From positions 992,001 to 1,056,000 of the forward strand of contig NZ_JAIMCA010000001.1 in the NCBI RefSeq assembly GCF_025499465.1: DNA of 64,000 nt. Direction: 5' to 3'. Positions 19,247 through 27,316 of this stretch are shown here, piece by piece. How positions within the stretch are numbered: position 1 is the first letter of the stretch; each line of letters opens with the position of its first letter. The notes under the pieces are model-generated. The model was not told the DNA's origin. It saw only the letters and a program-made list of their open reading frames with translations, and ran no database searches. This DNA comes from Allobosea sp. BH3. GTDB lineage: Bacteria > Pseudomonadota > Alphaproteobacteria > Rhizobiales > Beijerinckiaceae. Both the position numbers and the translations under genes were made by a program.

Positions 19247-20250
19247 GCCGATTTCTCCGCCGCCGCGACGCTGGCGAAGCCCTCAGGGCGCGGCGCGGCC
19301 TTGCGGCGGCGCCAACGGGCCGTCAGCCAGCCGGCGATGCCTTGCGGCAGGATCAGCGCGAGGACGACGAGCAGCACCGCGTAGGCGATGATCTCGCTGC
19401 CCTGCATGGCGGAGATGTTGCGCAGGAGCACGCTGAAGGGCACGAGCAGCACCGCCCCGAGCAGCGGCCCCCAGAGCAGCGCCATGCCGCCGATGATCGA
19501 ATAGACCAGCATCTGGATCGAGAGGTCGATGCCGAGCACCGAGCGCGGATCCACGAAGGCGACGTAATTGGCGTAAAACGCGCCGCAAACTGCGGAAATG
19601 CCGGCGCTGAGCATGAAGCAGCGCAGCTTGTAGGCGCGCGCGTTGACGCCGAGCGCTTCCGCCGCCTCCTCATTGTCGCGCAGCGCCCGCCAGTAATAGC
19701 CGGTGCGGGACGTCAGCAGGTATTGCCCTATCGCCAGCGTCGCGATCAGCACCGTGCCGATGATCAGCCCATAGGGCCATTTGTCGAAGAACTGCAGCAT
19801 CATGACCGAATCCTCCGAGGAGGTCGGCAGGATCAGCCCGTCCGAGCGGCCGAGCGCGACGCTGGCCGAGACCGAGAAGAACGCCACCTCGTTGAAGGCG
19901 AGCGTCGCGATCGCGAAGAAGTAGCCCCGCAAGCCATAGCGGAAGCAGAGCATTCCCATGACGGCAGCGGCCGCCACCGCGATGACGACACCCATCGGCC
20001 AGGTCACCAGGGGCGGCCAGCCCTGCACAGAAGCGCCCCAGGCGACGCTATAGGCGCCGATGCCGACGAAGAGCGCGTGCCCCAGGGACATCAGCCCCGT
20101 CAGACCTGCCATCATGTTCCAGGACACGGCGAGCGCGCCGTAGAAGCAGGTCAGGATGAAGACATCCATGTAGTAGCGGTCCGAGAGCGCCAGCAGGAAG
20201 GCCGCGACCACGAGCGCGGCGACGATGGCGACGGTTCTGAAGCCGCTCAT
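19243..20250 (-). CDS. livM: Branched-chain-type ABC transporter permease (LivM)
   Basis: A 335-residue permease with about nine to ten hydrophobic segments. The family blocks WNMMAGLTGLMSLGHALFVG and ALRDNEEAAEALGVNA are present; the latter is the cytoplasmic EAA-like coupling loop. The ATG at 20250 overlaps the livH stop by four bases. The frame upstream to 20547 is a shadow. It ends with a basic tail. Confidence 0.93.
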   Translation of the reverse strand: MSGFRTVAIVAALVVAAFLLALSDRYYMDVFILTCFYGALAVSWNMMAGLTGLMSLGHALFVGIGAYSVAWGASVQGWPPLVTWPMGVVIAVAAAAVMGMLCFRYGLRGYFFAIATLAFNEVAFFSVSASVALGRSDGLILPTSSEDSVMMLQFFDKWPYGLIIGTVLIATLAIGQYLLTSRTGYYWRALRDNEEAAEALGVNARAYKLRCFMLSAGISAVCGAFYANYVAFVDPRSVLGIDLSIQMLVYSIIGGMALLWGPLLGAVLLVPFSVLLRNISAMQGSEIIAYAVLLVVLALILPQGIAGWLTARWRRRKAAPRPEGFASVAAAEKSA

Positions 20251-21122
20251 CGTGCAAGGCTCCGGTTCATCAGCCCCTCCGGGCGCAGCAGCAGGACGAG
20301 GATCAGGATAGCGAACGGCACGGCGGCCGCGATCGAAGCCGAGAACCACGCCCCCGCGATGCTCTCGGCCAGGCCGACGATCAGCGCACCGACCAGCACC
20401 CCGCCAAAGGAGCCGAGGCCGCCGACGATGACGATGACGAAGGCCTTCAGCGTGAACAGCGCGCCGACATGCGGATTGACGTAGAGGATCGAGACCAGCA
20501 GCGGCCCGGTCACGCCGAGCGTGCCGACGCCCACCGCCATCGCCCATTTATAGACGGAAGCGATATCGATTCCCGACAGCGCCGCCCCGTCGCGCGACTG
20601 CGCGACCGCACGCATGACGAGGCCGAAATCGGTGCGCCGCAGGATCAGGTAGATCAGGCCGAGCAGCAGCAGCGAGGCGCCGCAGGCGATCAGATGCGTC
20701 ACCTGGATCACCACCGGCCCGAGCACGATGCCGGCCGTCGAGCGCGGCTGCGTCACCAGCATGTTGTCGCCGGAGAAGAGGACGAGCGCGAGATGCTGCA
20801 GTAGAAGCGACAGCCCGAGCGTCACCGCCATCTGGTTGATCTCCGGCACCTTGAGCGCCAAGCGCACGATGCCGCCATAGAGAGCCATGCCCAGCAGCGC
20901 GAGCAGCGGCGTCACGATCAGGATGGCCATGACGGGGTCGACCCCGAACAGGGACCAGGCGAAGAAGCCGCCATACATCGCGATCATCAGGAACTCGCCA
21001 TGGGCGAAGTTGATGATCCGCATCACACCGAAGACGAGCGTGAGCCCGACCGCGATCAGCGCGTAGATGGAGGCGTTCGCCAGGCCGCTGACGACGGCCT
21101 GAAGGAAGATGCCAAAGGTCAT
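20247..21122 (-). CDS. livH: Branched-chain-type ABC transporter permease (LivH)
   Basis: A 291-residue permease with the LivH hallmarks ALGLTL-like second helix (IAVGLTLVFGVMRIINFAHG) and VIVGGLGSFGGVLVGA near the C-terminus. It forms the membrane channel with LivM. It lies 58 bases after the binding-protein gene, and that gap holds a strong GC stem-loop. It is the first of a run of five genes joined by four-base overlaps down to the acyl-CoA ligase. Confidence 0.93.
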   Translation of the reverse strand: MTFGIFLQAVVSGLANASIYALIAVGLTLVFGVMRIINFAHGEFLMIAMYGGFFAWSLFGVDPVMAILIVTPLLALLGMALYGGIVRLALKVPEINQMAVTLGLSLLLQHLALVLFSGDNMLVTQPRSTAGIVLGPVVIQVTHLIACGASLLLLGLIYLILRRTDFGLVMRAVAQSRDGAALSGIDIASVYKWAMAVGVGTLGVTGPLLVSILYVNPHVGALFTLKAFVIVIVGGLGSFGGVLVGALIVGLAESIAGAWFSASIAAAVPFAILILVLLLRPEGLMNRSLAR

Positions 21123-21150
21123 GTCGGTCCGGTCGGCTTCGGGAAAGCGG

Positions 21151-21173
21151 GGCCCCGCCGGCGCGGCGGGGCC
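21151..21173 (-). promoter_or_regulatory. Stem-loop between livJ and livH
   Basis: The arms ggccccgcc (21151-21159) and ggcggggcc (21165-21173) are perfect, with a five-base loop and no T-run. The position is the same as that of the stem-loop between dctP and dctQ in this operon: right after the binding-protein gene and before the permeases. A transcript-stabilising or partial-attenuation role is inferred. Confidence 0.6.
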
Positions 21174-21180
21174 GAGGGGC

Positions 21181-22383
21181 TCACTTCAGGAACTTGACGG
21201 GCTTGCTCGCCACGGCCTCGGGCCAGACGGTGACGAAGTTGCCGTCGATCACCTGCGACATCACATTGCCCACGATGTTCTGGCCGTTCTCGTCGAAGGC
21301 GAGCGCATCGTTGGGCAGGAGCGAGGCCGGGCCGCTCGACAGCTTGAGCTTGCGCAGCGCATCCCGGATCGCCAGCGGCTCGCGGCTGCGCGCCGCATCC
21401 GCCGCCAGGGCGGCGGCCCAGGTCGACGCATAGGCCTGCGCGGCGTTGCTCAGCGGCGCCTCGCCATAGGCCTCCTTGTAGGTCTTCACGAAGGTCTCGG
21501 AAGCGGGCTTCTTGACGTCCTCCATCCACTCGACGATGCCGAAGGCACCCTCGACCAGCGGGCCGAGTTTGAGCAGCGTCGGATGCACATGGCCGCCGCC
21601 ATAGCCGAGCACCATGGGCTTGTATTGCTGGGCGGCGAGCGCCCGCAGCAGCACGGATTCGTCGTCGACATAGCAGACGATCAGCACGAGATCGGCGCCG
21701 CTCGCCTTGAGCTTGGCCGCCTGCGTCGAGAGATCGGGCGAGCCGGTGCGGAAGGTCTCCTCCGCGACGATGGCGATGCCCTTCTCGGGCAGGCCGGCCT
21801 TGTAGCCCTTCGACACGGTCTGGCCGAAGGGGCCGTCCTCATAGGCAAGCGCCACCTTGTCGATCTTCTGGCCCTTCTGGCGCAGGAAGCCGATGAACTC
21901 GATCACGTCCTTTGCCGCCCAACTGCCCTTCGGCGAAACGCGGAAGACGAATTGCAGCTTCTGCTCGGTGATCGAATCGGTGACGGCGCTGGTGACGATG
22001 AAGGGCGTCCGGTAGCGCTCCGCGACCTGCATCGAAGGGATCGTGACGGCCGAGGCCCAGGCCCCGAGCAGCACGCTGGCGCCGGCCCGCGAGATCAGGC
22101 GCTCGGCCTCGCTGCGGCCGACCTCCGGCTTCGACTGCGTGTCGGCGACCATGAGCTCGATCTTCGCGCCACCCAAGCCCGCGATGCCACCGGCCTCGTT
22201 GATCTGCTTGGCCGCGAGCTCATGCGCCTTCAGCAGTCGCGCCCCGTCGCCGGCCGTGGCCCCCGTCATCGGCACGAGCACGCCGACCTTCAGCGGATCG
22301 GCCGCATGTGCGAAGCCCGCAGGCAGCACCGTGGCGGCGGCCGCGATCTGCATGAGCCGGCGCCGGTTCAGTTCCTGTGTCAT
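21181..22383 (-). CDS. Branched-chain-type ABC transporter substrate-binding protein (LivJ family)
   Basis: A 400-residue periplasmic binding protein of the type I fold (peripla_BP_6). A signal peptide is visible: basic NRRR, a hydrophobic stretch, and AHAA before the mature sequence, which starts LKVGVLVPMTGATAGDG. A gagggaggg site precedes ATG 22383; the frame extends further upstream over the SDR gene but that is shadow. Alphaproteobacterial members often bind aromatic or branched carboxylates as well as amino acids. It follows the SDR gene by 62 bases in the same operon. Confidence 0.92.
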   Translation of the reverse strand: MTQELNRRRLMQIAAAATVLPAGFAHAADPLKVGVLVPMTGATAGDGARLLKAHELAAKQINEAGGIAGLGGAKIELMVADTQSKPEVGRSEAERLISRAGASVLLGAWASAVTIPSMQVAERYRTPFIVTSAVTDSITEQKLQFVFRVSPKGSWAAKDVIEFIGFLRQKGQKIDKVALAYEDGPFGQTVSKGYKAGLPEKGIAIVAEETFRTGSPDLSTQAAKLKASGADLVLIVCYVDDESVLLRALAAQQYKPMVLGYGGGHVHPTLLKLGPLVEGAFGIVEWMEDVKKPASETFVKTYKEAYGEAPLSNAAQAYASTWAAALAADAARSREPLAIRDALRKLKLSSGPASLLPNDALAFDENGQNIVGNVMSQVIDGNFVTVWPEAVASKPVKFLK

Positions 22384-22445
22384 GATCCCTCCCTCTTCGT
22401 TCCGATGTTCTTTTGTTGCGTCGGATTGTTTTGGCGGCCCGCCCC

Positions 22446-23216
22446 TCAGCGGGCTGTGAAGCCTCCGTCGACCGGCAGCGCCACGCCCGTCACGAAGGAC
22501 GCGTCGTCCGAGGCCAGCCACAGCGCCGCATGGGCGATCTCCTCCGGCCGGCACAGGCGCCCGAGCGGCACCGACATCAGCAGCTTCTTCTCGTTGGCGG
22601 CGGCCTCGACGGGGTCGCCCGCACGGCTGGTAAAGCCCATGGCCATCGGCGTGTCGGTCAGGCCCGGGCAGATCACGTTCACGCGCACCTTGTCGGGCGC
22701 GAAGGTCTGGGCGAGCGACTTGGTCAGCCCCACCACCGCGAACTTGCCGGCGGAATAGACGGGCGAGAACATCGAGCCGACGAGGCCCGAGATCGAGGCC
22801 GTGAAGATCAGGGAGCCGGCGCCGCGCTTGCGCATGTGCTTGATCACCTCACCCGCCGCCAATGCGGCGGAATCGATGTTGAGCGACATCGCCTGCTGAT
22901 AGGCGCCGAGGTCGAGATCCTCGATGCCGCCAGGGCCGGGAATGCCGGCATGGGCCCACATCACGTCGATGCCGCCGAGCTTGGCAGCCGCTTCATGCAC
23001 GGTCCCGCGCTGCCGTTCGGCCGAGGAGAGATCGGCCTGTATCGTCTCGACCGCGTAGCCCTTCGCCTTCATCTCGGCCGCGAGCTTCTCCAGCGCGTCG
23101 CCGTTCAGGTCGATGGCACAGACCTTCGCCCCTTCACGGAGGAAGAGCTCGACCCCGGCCTTTCCCATCCCCGATGCAGCCGCGGTGATGACGGCAAGCT
23201 TGCCTGCAAGACGCAT
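22446..23216 (-). CDS. SDR family NAD(P)-dependent oxidoreductase
   Basis: A 256-residue classical short-chain dehydrogenase. The cofactor motif is TAAASGMGKAG (a variant of TGxxxGxG) near 11-21; the catalytic Ser is in TASIS and the Tyr/Lys pair in YSAGK. The C-terminus VALPVDGGFTAR is typical. Such enzymes oxidise a secondary alcohol or reduce a ketone; the substrate is unknown. ggaggaaacgac precedes the ATG. It appears to be the first gene of the leftward ten-gene operon, facing the CoA-transferase gene across a 439-base gap. Confidence 0.92.
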   Translation of the reverse strand: MRLAGKLAVITAAASGMGKAGVELFLREGAKVCAIDLNGDALEKLAAEMKAKGYAVETIQADLSSAERQRGTVHEAAAKLGGIDVMWAHAGIPGPGGIEDLDLGAYQQAMSLNIDSAALAAGEVIKHMRKRGAGSLIFTASISGLVGSMFSPVYSAGKFAVVGLTKSLAQTFAPDKVRVNVICPGLTDTPMAMGFTSRAGDPVEAAANEKKLLMSVPLGRLCRPEEIAHAALWLASDDASFVTGVALPVDGGFTAR

Positions 23217-23655
23217 GGTCGTTTCCTCCGGTCGTTCTTATGGGGCGTAGGCATTCGGAAGTCGGCCGGTCGGGCTGACGATCCCTGGCCGCCTCTCCGG
23301 GACATCGTCGAGATCGCCCGATCCGACGAAACGACAGCCGTAGCCGCGCAGCGGCGCGGCCGAGGTGCTGGCGGAATTCAACGCGGCGGTCACGGGCGCC
23401 TCCCGTTCATGATCTGGACAATTGTGTACACGGTCATGAATTTTTGAGTCAACCGGCGGAAATCCGCTCAGTTCGTCGATAGGATTCTTTTAAGTCCTTG
23501 TGATTGCGCGTTAAATAGCAAACTCGGCAGAAGCCTTCCTGTCCCGCATCGCACCAATTCGACGCCGCGCCGCAGCATTGAATCGCTCTTTTCTGAATTG
23601 AAAATCTCTGTATATGAATTTTATGCCATCCAGAGATGGCCTGAAGGAAGCACGC
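23217..23655. other. Divergent intergenic region, 439 bases
   Basis: No convincing gene is seen here. The right half (about 23,440-23,640) is clearly more AT-rich than its surroundings, as expected for promoters of the leftward SDR-liv-dct operon and the rightward CoA-enzyme operon. A palindrome GTGTACAC and flanking TCATGA sites lie near 23,407-23,439. TTGAAA at 23,598-23,603 with tttatg 16 bases on is a weak candidate promoter for the rightward operon. Confidence 0.6.
23424..23452 (-). promoter_or_regulatory. Candidate leftward promoter with overlapping operator palindrome
   Basis: On the minus strand TTGACT (complement of 23447-23452) matches five of six -35 bases. After 16 bases comes TGTACA, a poor -10 match, embedded in the perfect palindrome GTGTACAC (23424-23431). 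TCATGA repeats at 23407-23412 and 23434-23439 flank it. An operator over the -10 of the SDR-liv-dct operon is plausible; the nearby IclR regulator is one candidate to bind it. Confidence 0.35.
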
Positions 23656-24879
23656 ATGGGCCCGCTCGCAGGCATCAAGATCATCGACATGACCTCTGTC
23701 CTGATGGGTCCCTACGCGACCCAGATTCTGGGCGACATGGGCGCGGACGTGATCAAGGTCGAGGCGCCGGACGGCGACGTCACGCGGCAGATCGCGCCGT
23801 CGCGCAATCCCGGCATGGGCGCGATCTATCTCAACGCCAACCGCAACAAGCGCAGCATCTGCCTCGACCTGAAGCAGCCGGCCGGGCGCGAGACCCTGCT
23901 GAAGCTCGCGGCCGATGCCGATGTGCTGGTCTACAATATCCGCCCGCAGGCGATGCGCCGGCTCGGGCTCGGCTATGAGACGCTGGCGGAGATCAATCCC
24001 CGGCTGGTCTATGCGGGGCTTTTCGGCTTCGGCCAGGGCGGCCCCTATGCCGCCAAACCCGCCTATGACGACCTGATCCAGGGCGCCTCGGTGATGTCGG
24101 CCCTGATCGCGAAGGCGGGAGACGGCACGCCGCGCTACGTGCCCACCGCCGTCGCGGACCGTGTCGTCGGCCTCGCCGCGGTCGGCGCGATCTGCGCGAC
24201 ATTGGTCAACCGGGACCGAACGGGCCTGGGCCAGCAGGTCGACATCCCGATGTTCGAAACCATGGTCGGCTTCGTACTCGGCGACCATCTCGGCGGCCTG
24301 ACCTTCGAGCCGCCGATCGGCGGCGGCGGGTATCCACGACAGCTCTCGCCGGACCGCCGCCCCTATCGCACCAGCGACGGCTATGTCTGCGCACTGATCT
24401 ACACCGACAAGCAGTGGACGAGCTTCCTGGAGGCGATCGGACAGGCCGACCTGCCCGAGCGCGATCCGCGTTTCGCGAATTTCGCCAACCGCATCGCCAA
24501 TATCGACCATGTCTACGGCGAGCTCGGCCGCATCTTCCTGGAGCGCAGCACGGAAGACTGGCTCGCGCTGCTGGAGCAGGCCGACATCCCCTCCATGCCG
24601 ATGCATGATTTCGACTCCGTGCTGGCGGACCCGCACCTCAGCCAGACCGGCTTTTTCCAGACGGTCGAGCATCCCACGGAAGGCAAGCTGCGGACGATGC
24701 GGCTGGCAACCGAGTGGTCGCGCACCCCCGCCGAGATCACGCGGCTGCAGCCGCATAAAGGCGAGGACGGCATCGCGATCCTGCGCGAGGCGGGCTTCAG
24801 CGAGGACGAGATCAAGGAGCTGGCGGCGCAGCGCGCGCTGCTGACACCCGAGCGGAAAGACGCCGCCGCGGCAGGCTGA
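23656..24879 (+). CDS. CaiB/BaiF family (class III) CoA-transferase
   Basis: A 407-residue class III CoA-transferase, which moves CoA between carboxylic acids through an aspartyl intermediate. The N-terminus MGPLAGIKIIDMTSVLMGP and the ADVIKVEAP block are typical; the likely catalytic Asp is in AYDDLIQ (138). ATG 23656 is chosen because gaagg lies upstream and the family starts here; 14 further in-frame residues upstream are not conserved. It heads the rightward operon and may load CoA on an acid brought in by the opposite operon's importers. Confidence 0.9.
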   Translation: MGPLAGIKIIDMTSVLMGPYATQILGDMGADVIKVEAPDGDVTRQIAPSRNPGMGAIYLNANRNKRSICLDLKQPAGRETLLKLAADADVLVYNIRPQAMRRLGLGYETLAEINPRLVYAGLFGFGQGGPYAAKPAYDDLIQGASVMSALIAKAGDGTPRYVPTAVADRVVGLAAVGAICATLVNRDRTGLGQQVDIPMFETMVGFVLGDHLGGLTFEPPIGGGGYPRQLSPDRRPYRTSDGYVCALIYTDKQWTSFLEAIGQADLPERDPRFANFANRIANIDHVYGELGRIFLERSTEDWLALLEQADIPSMPMHDFDSVLADPHLSQTGFFQTVEHPTEGKLRTMRLATEWSRTPAEITRLQPHKGEDGIAILREAGFSEDEIKELAAQRALLTPERKDAAAAG

Positions 24880-24890
24880 GGAGCAGGCAG

Positions 24891-26057
24891 ATGGATTTCA
24901 GACTCAGCGACGAACAGGAAGCGATCCGCGAGGCGATCGCCGGCATCTGCAGCCGCTTCGGCGACGATTACTGGCTGAAGCGCGACAAGGAGGGCGGCTT
25001 CCCCCAGGACTTCTATGCCGCCTTTGCCGCCGATGGCTGGCTCGGCGTCTGCATTCCCGAGGAATATGGCGGCTCGGGCCTCGGCATCACCGAAGCCGCG
25101 ATCATGATGCGCGCCATCGCCGAATCCGGCGCCGGCATGTCGGGCGCCTCCTGCCTGCACATCAACATCTTCGGGCTGAACCCCGTGCTCGTCCATGGCA
25201 CCGACGAGCAGAAGCGGCGCATGCTGCCGCCGATGGTGCAGGGCAAGGAGAAGGCCTGCTTCGCCGTCACCGAGCCCAATACCGGTCTCAACACCACGCA
25301 GCTCAAGACCCGCGCCGTCCGCAAGGGCGACCGCTATGTCGTCGACGGCCAGAAGGTCTGGATCTCGACCGCGCAGGTCGCCGACAAGATCCTGCTGCTC
25401 GCCCGCACCACCCCTCTGGAGCAGGTGCAGAAGCCGACCCACGGCCTGAGCCTGTTCTACACCGATTTCGACCGCAGCCGGATCAAGGTCCACGAGATCG
25501 AGAAGATGGGCCGCAAGGTCGTCGACTCGAACGAGCTCTTCATCGAAGGCTTCGAGATCCCGGTCGAGGATCGCATCGGCGAGGAGGGCCGCGGCTTCGA
25601 ATACATCCTGCATGGCATGAACCCCGAGCGCGTGCTGATCGCCTCCGAGGCGATCGGCTTGGGTAAGCTCGCCCTGTCGCGGGCGACCGCCTATGCCAAG
25701 GAGCGCATCGTCTTCAACCGCCCGATCGGCCAGAACCAGGCGATCCAGCATCCGCTCGCCAAGAACTGGATGGAACTGGAAGCCGCCTGGCTGATGGTGC
25801 TGCGCGCCGCCTGGGAATACGACAGCGGCCTCCCCTGCGGCGCCAGCGCCAACGCCGCGAAATACCTCGCGGGCGAGGCCGGCTTCGATGCCTGCCAGCA
25901 GGCGGTGATGACCCATGGCGGCTTCGGCTACGCCAAGGAATTCCATGTCGAGCGCTATCTGCGCGAGGTCATGATCCCACGCATCGCGCCGATCAGCCCC
26001 CAGCTCGTCCTCTGCTTCATCGCCGAGAAGGTGCTCGGCCTGCCGAAATCCTACTGA
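24891..26057 (+). CDS. Acyl-CoA dehydrogenase family flavoprotein
   Basis: A 388-residue protein of the acyl-CoA dehydrogenase fold: ACFAVTEPNTG (flavin and substrate loop), VWISTAQVADKILLLART, and GGFGYAKEFHVERYLREV near the C-terminus. Most family members abstract the alpha proton with a Glu in a late YEGT motif; here that place reads RIAPIS. A Glu is present at 246 (NPERVL), where isovaleryl-CoA dehydrogenase carries its base, so activity could be kept. Eleven bases follow the CoA-transferase stop and eight precede the next gene. Confidence 0.9.
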   Translation: MDFRLSDEQEAIREAIAGICSRFGDDYWLKRDKEGGFPQDFYAAFAADGWLGVCIPEEYGGSGLGITEAAIMMRAIAESGAGMSGASCLHINIFGLNPVLVHGTDEQKRRMLPPMVQGKEKACFAVTEPNTGLNTTQLKTRAVRKGDRYVVDGQKVWISTAQVADKILLLARTTPLEQVQKPTHGLSLFYTDFDRSRIKVHEIEKMGRKVVDSNELFIEGFEIPVEDRIGEEGRGFEYILHGMNPERVLIASEAIGLGKLALSRATAYAKERIVFNRPIGQNQAIQHPLAKNWMELEAAWLMVLRAAWEYDSGLPCGASANAAKYLAGEAGFDACQQAVMTHGGFGYAKEFHVERYLREVMIPRIAPISPQLVLCFIAEKVLGLPKSY

Positions 26058-26065
26058 GCGGCGCG

Positions 26066-27316
26066 ATGAAGCGGCTCGACGCAGCGGCGCTCGATCTGGC
26101 CGGTTTCATCCAGCCGGGCAACCGCGTCGTCGTCGGCCAGGTCAGCGCCGAGCCGCAGACTCTCGCGGCGGCGCTGCCGGTGGCCTTTACGGAAATCGGA
26201 CCCTTCGAGACCTTCCTCGGTACGGTCGTTTCCGGCAGCTTCGAGGCTGTCCCATCCGAGATGCCCTTTGCCGGCTACGGCGCCATGGGCAAGGCGAGCC
26301 GCATCGCCCGTCGGGGCCGGCTCGATGTCTGGCCAATGCACTACAATGCGCTGGAGGCGGGCTTCGCCGCGGGCGTGATCCGCGCCGATATCGTGCTGAT
26401 CCAGCTCGCGCAAGGGCCGGACGGCTTCTGCGCCACGCTCGCCAACGACTATGTGCTCGCCGCCGCGCGCCATGCCCGCTGCGTGATCGCCGAGGTCAAC
26501 GCACGCGCGCCGTGGTGCGCGGGGACCGAGATCGGTTCGGATATCCGCATCGACGCCATCGTTGAGACGGATCGCGAACCTGTCTGCGCGCCGGCCGTCG
26601 TACCCGGCGAGACCGAGCAGGCCATCGCGCGCCATGTCGCCGCGCTCGTGCCGGACGGCGCGACGATCCAGATCGGTATCGGCGCCATCCCCGATGCAGT
26701 CCTCGACGGTCTCGCCCATCATCGCGACCTCGGCATCCATTCCGGCGTCTTCGGCGACCGGATGGCCGGGCTGCTCGCGCACGGCGTGTTCACCAACGCC
26801 CGCAAATCCATCGACCCCGGTCAGGCGGTCGCCAATGTCGTGGTCGGCTCGCGCCCGTCTTTCGACGCGATCGACCGCAACGACGCAATCCGCCTCGCCC
26901 CCGCTGCCCATACCCATGCGCATTCGATTGTCGCCCGTCAGGAGCGGATGATCGCCATCAATGCCGCGATCGAGGTCGATCTCTCCGGGCAGGCGAATGC
27001 GGAGCTGGCCGACGGCGCGCCGGTCGGCGGGGCAGGCGGGCTCTGCGATTTCACGCGCGGAGCCACGGCCGCGAAGGGCGGCCGCGCCATCATCGCGCTG
27101 CGCGCGACCGACCGCACCGGCAGGGTCTCGCGGATCGTCCCGCAGGTGCAAGCCGTCACGCTCGCCCGCACCGACATCGACACCATCGTGACCGAATACG
27201 GCGTGGCCGAGCTGAGACATCGCAGCGCCACTGAGCGCGCCCGCGCCCTGATCGCCATCGCCGCCCCCCAGCATCGCGAGATGCTGGAGCGCAGCCTGTT
27301 CGAAAGGTCGGCGTGA
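26066..27316 (+). CDS. Acetyl-CoA hydrolase/transferase family (class I) CoA-transferase
   Basis: A 416-residue protein like 4-hydroxybutyrate, succinyl and itaconate CoA-transferases (RipA type). The N-terminal half carries VWPMHYNAL; the C-terminal half has IQIGIGAIPDAVL, HSGVFGDRM and INAAIEVDLSGQANAE, the region around the family's catalytic glutamate (Glu303 is a candidate). GGAGGLCDF follows, as in relatives that have GGQxDF. Placement beside MaoC and CitE-like genes suggests a dicarboxylate such as itaconate as acceptor; that is inference. It overlaps the next gene by four bases. Confidence 0.87.
   Translation: MKRLDAAALDLAGFIQPGNRVVVGQVSAEPQTLAAALPVAFTEIGPFETFLGTVVSGSFEAVPSEMPFAGYGAMGKASRIARRGRLDVWPMHYNALEAGFAAGVIRADIVLIQLAQGPDGFCATLANDYVLAAARHARCVIAEVNARAPWCAGTEIGSDIRIDAIVETDREPVCAPAVVPGETEQAIARHVAALVPDGATIQIGIGAIPDAVLDGLAHHRDLGIHSGVFGDRMAGLLAHGVFTNARKSIDPGQAVANVVVGSRPSFDAIDRNDAIRLAPAAHTHAHSIVARQERMIAINAAIEVDLSGQANAELADGAPVGGAGGLCDFTRGATAAKGGRAIIALRATDRTGRVSRIVPQVQAVTLARTDIDTIVTEYGVAELRHRSATERARALIAIAAPQHREMLERSLFERSA

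Noticed and set aside
23449..24756. 435-residue open frame on the minus strand
   Set aside because: Antisense of the class III CoA-transferase and the intergenic region; the sense protein has clear family motifs.
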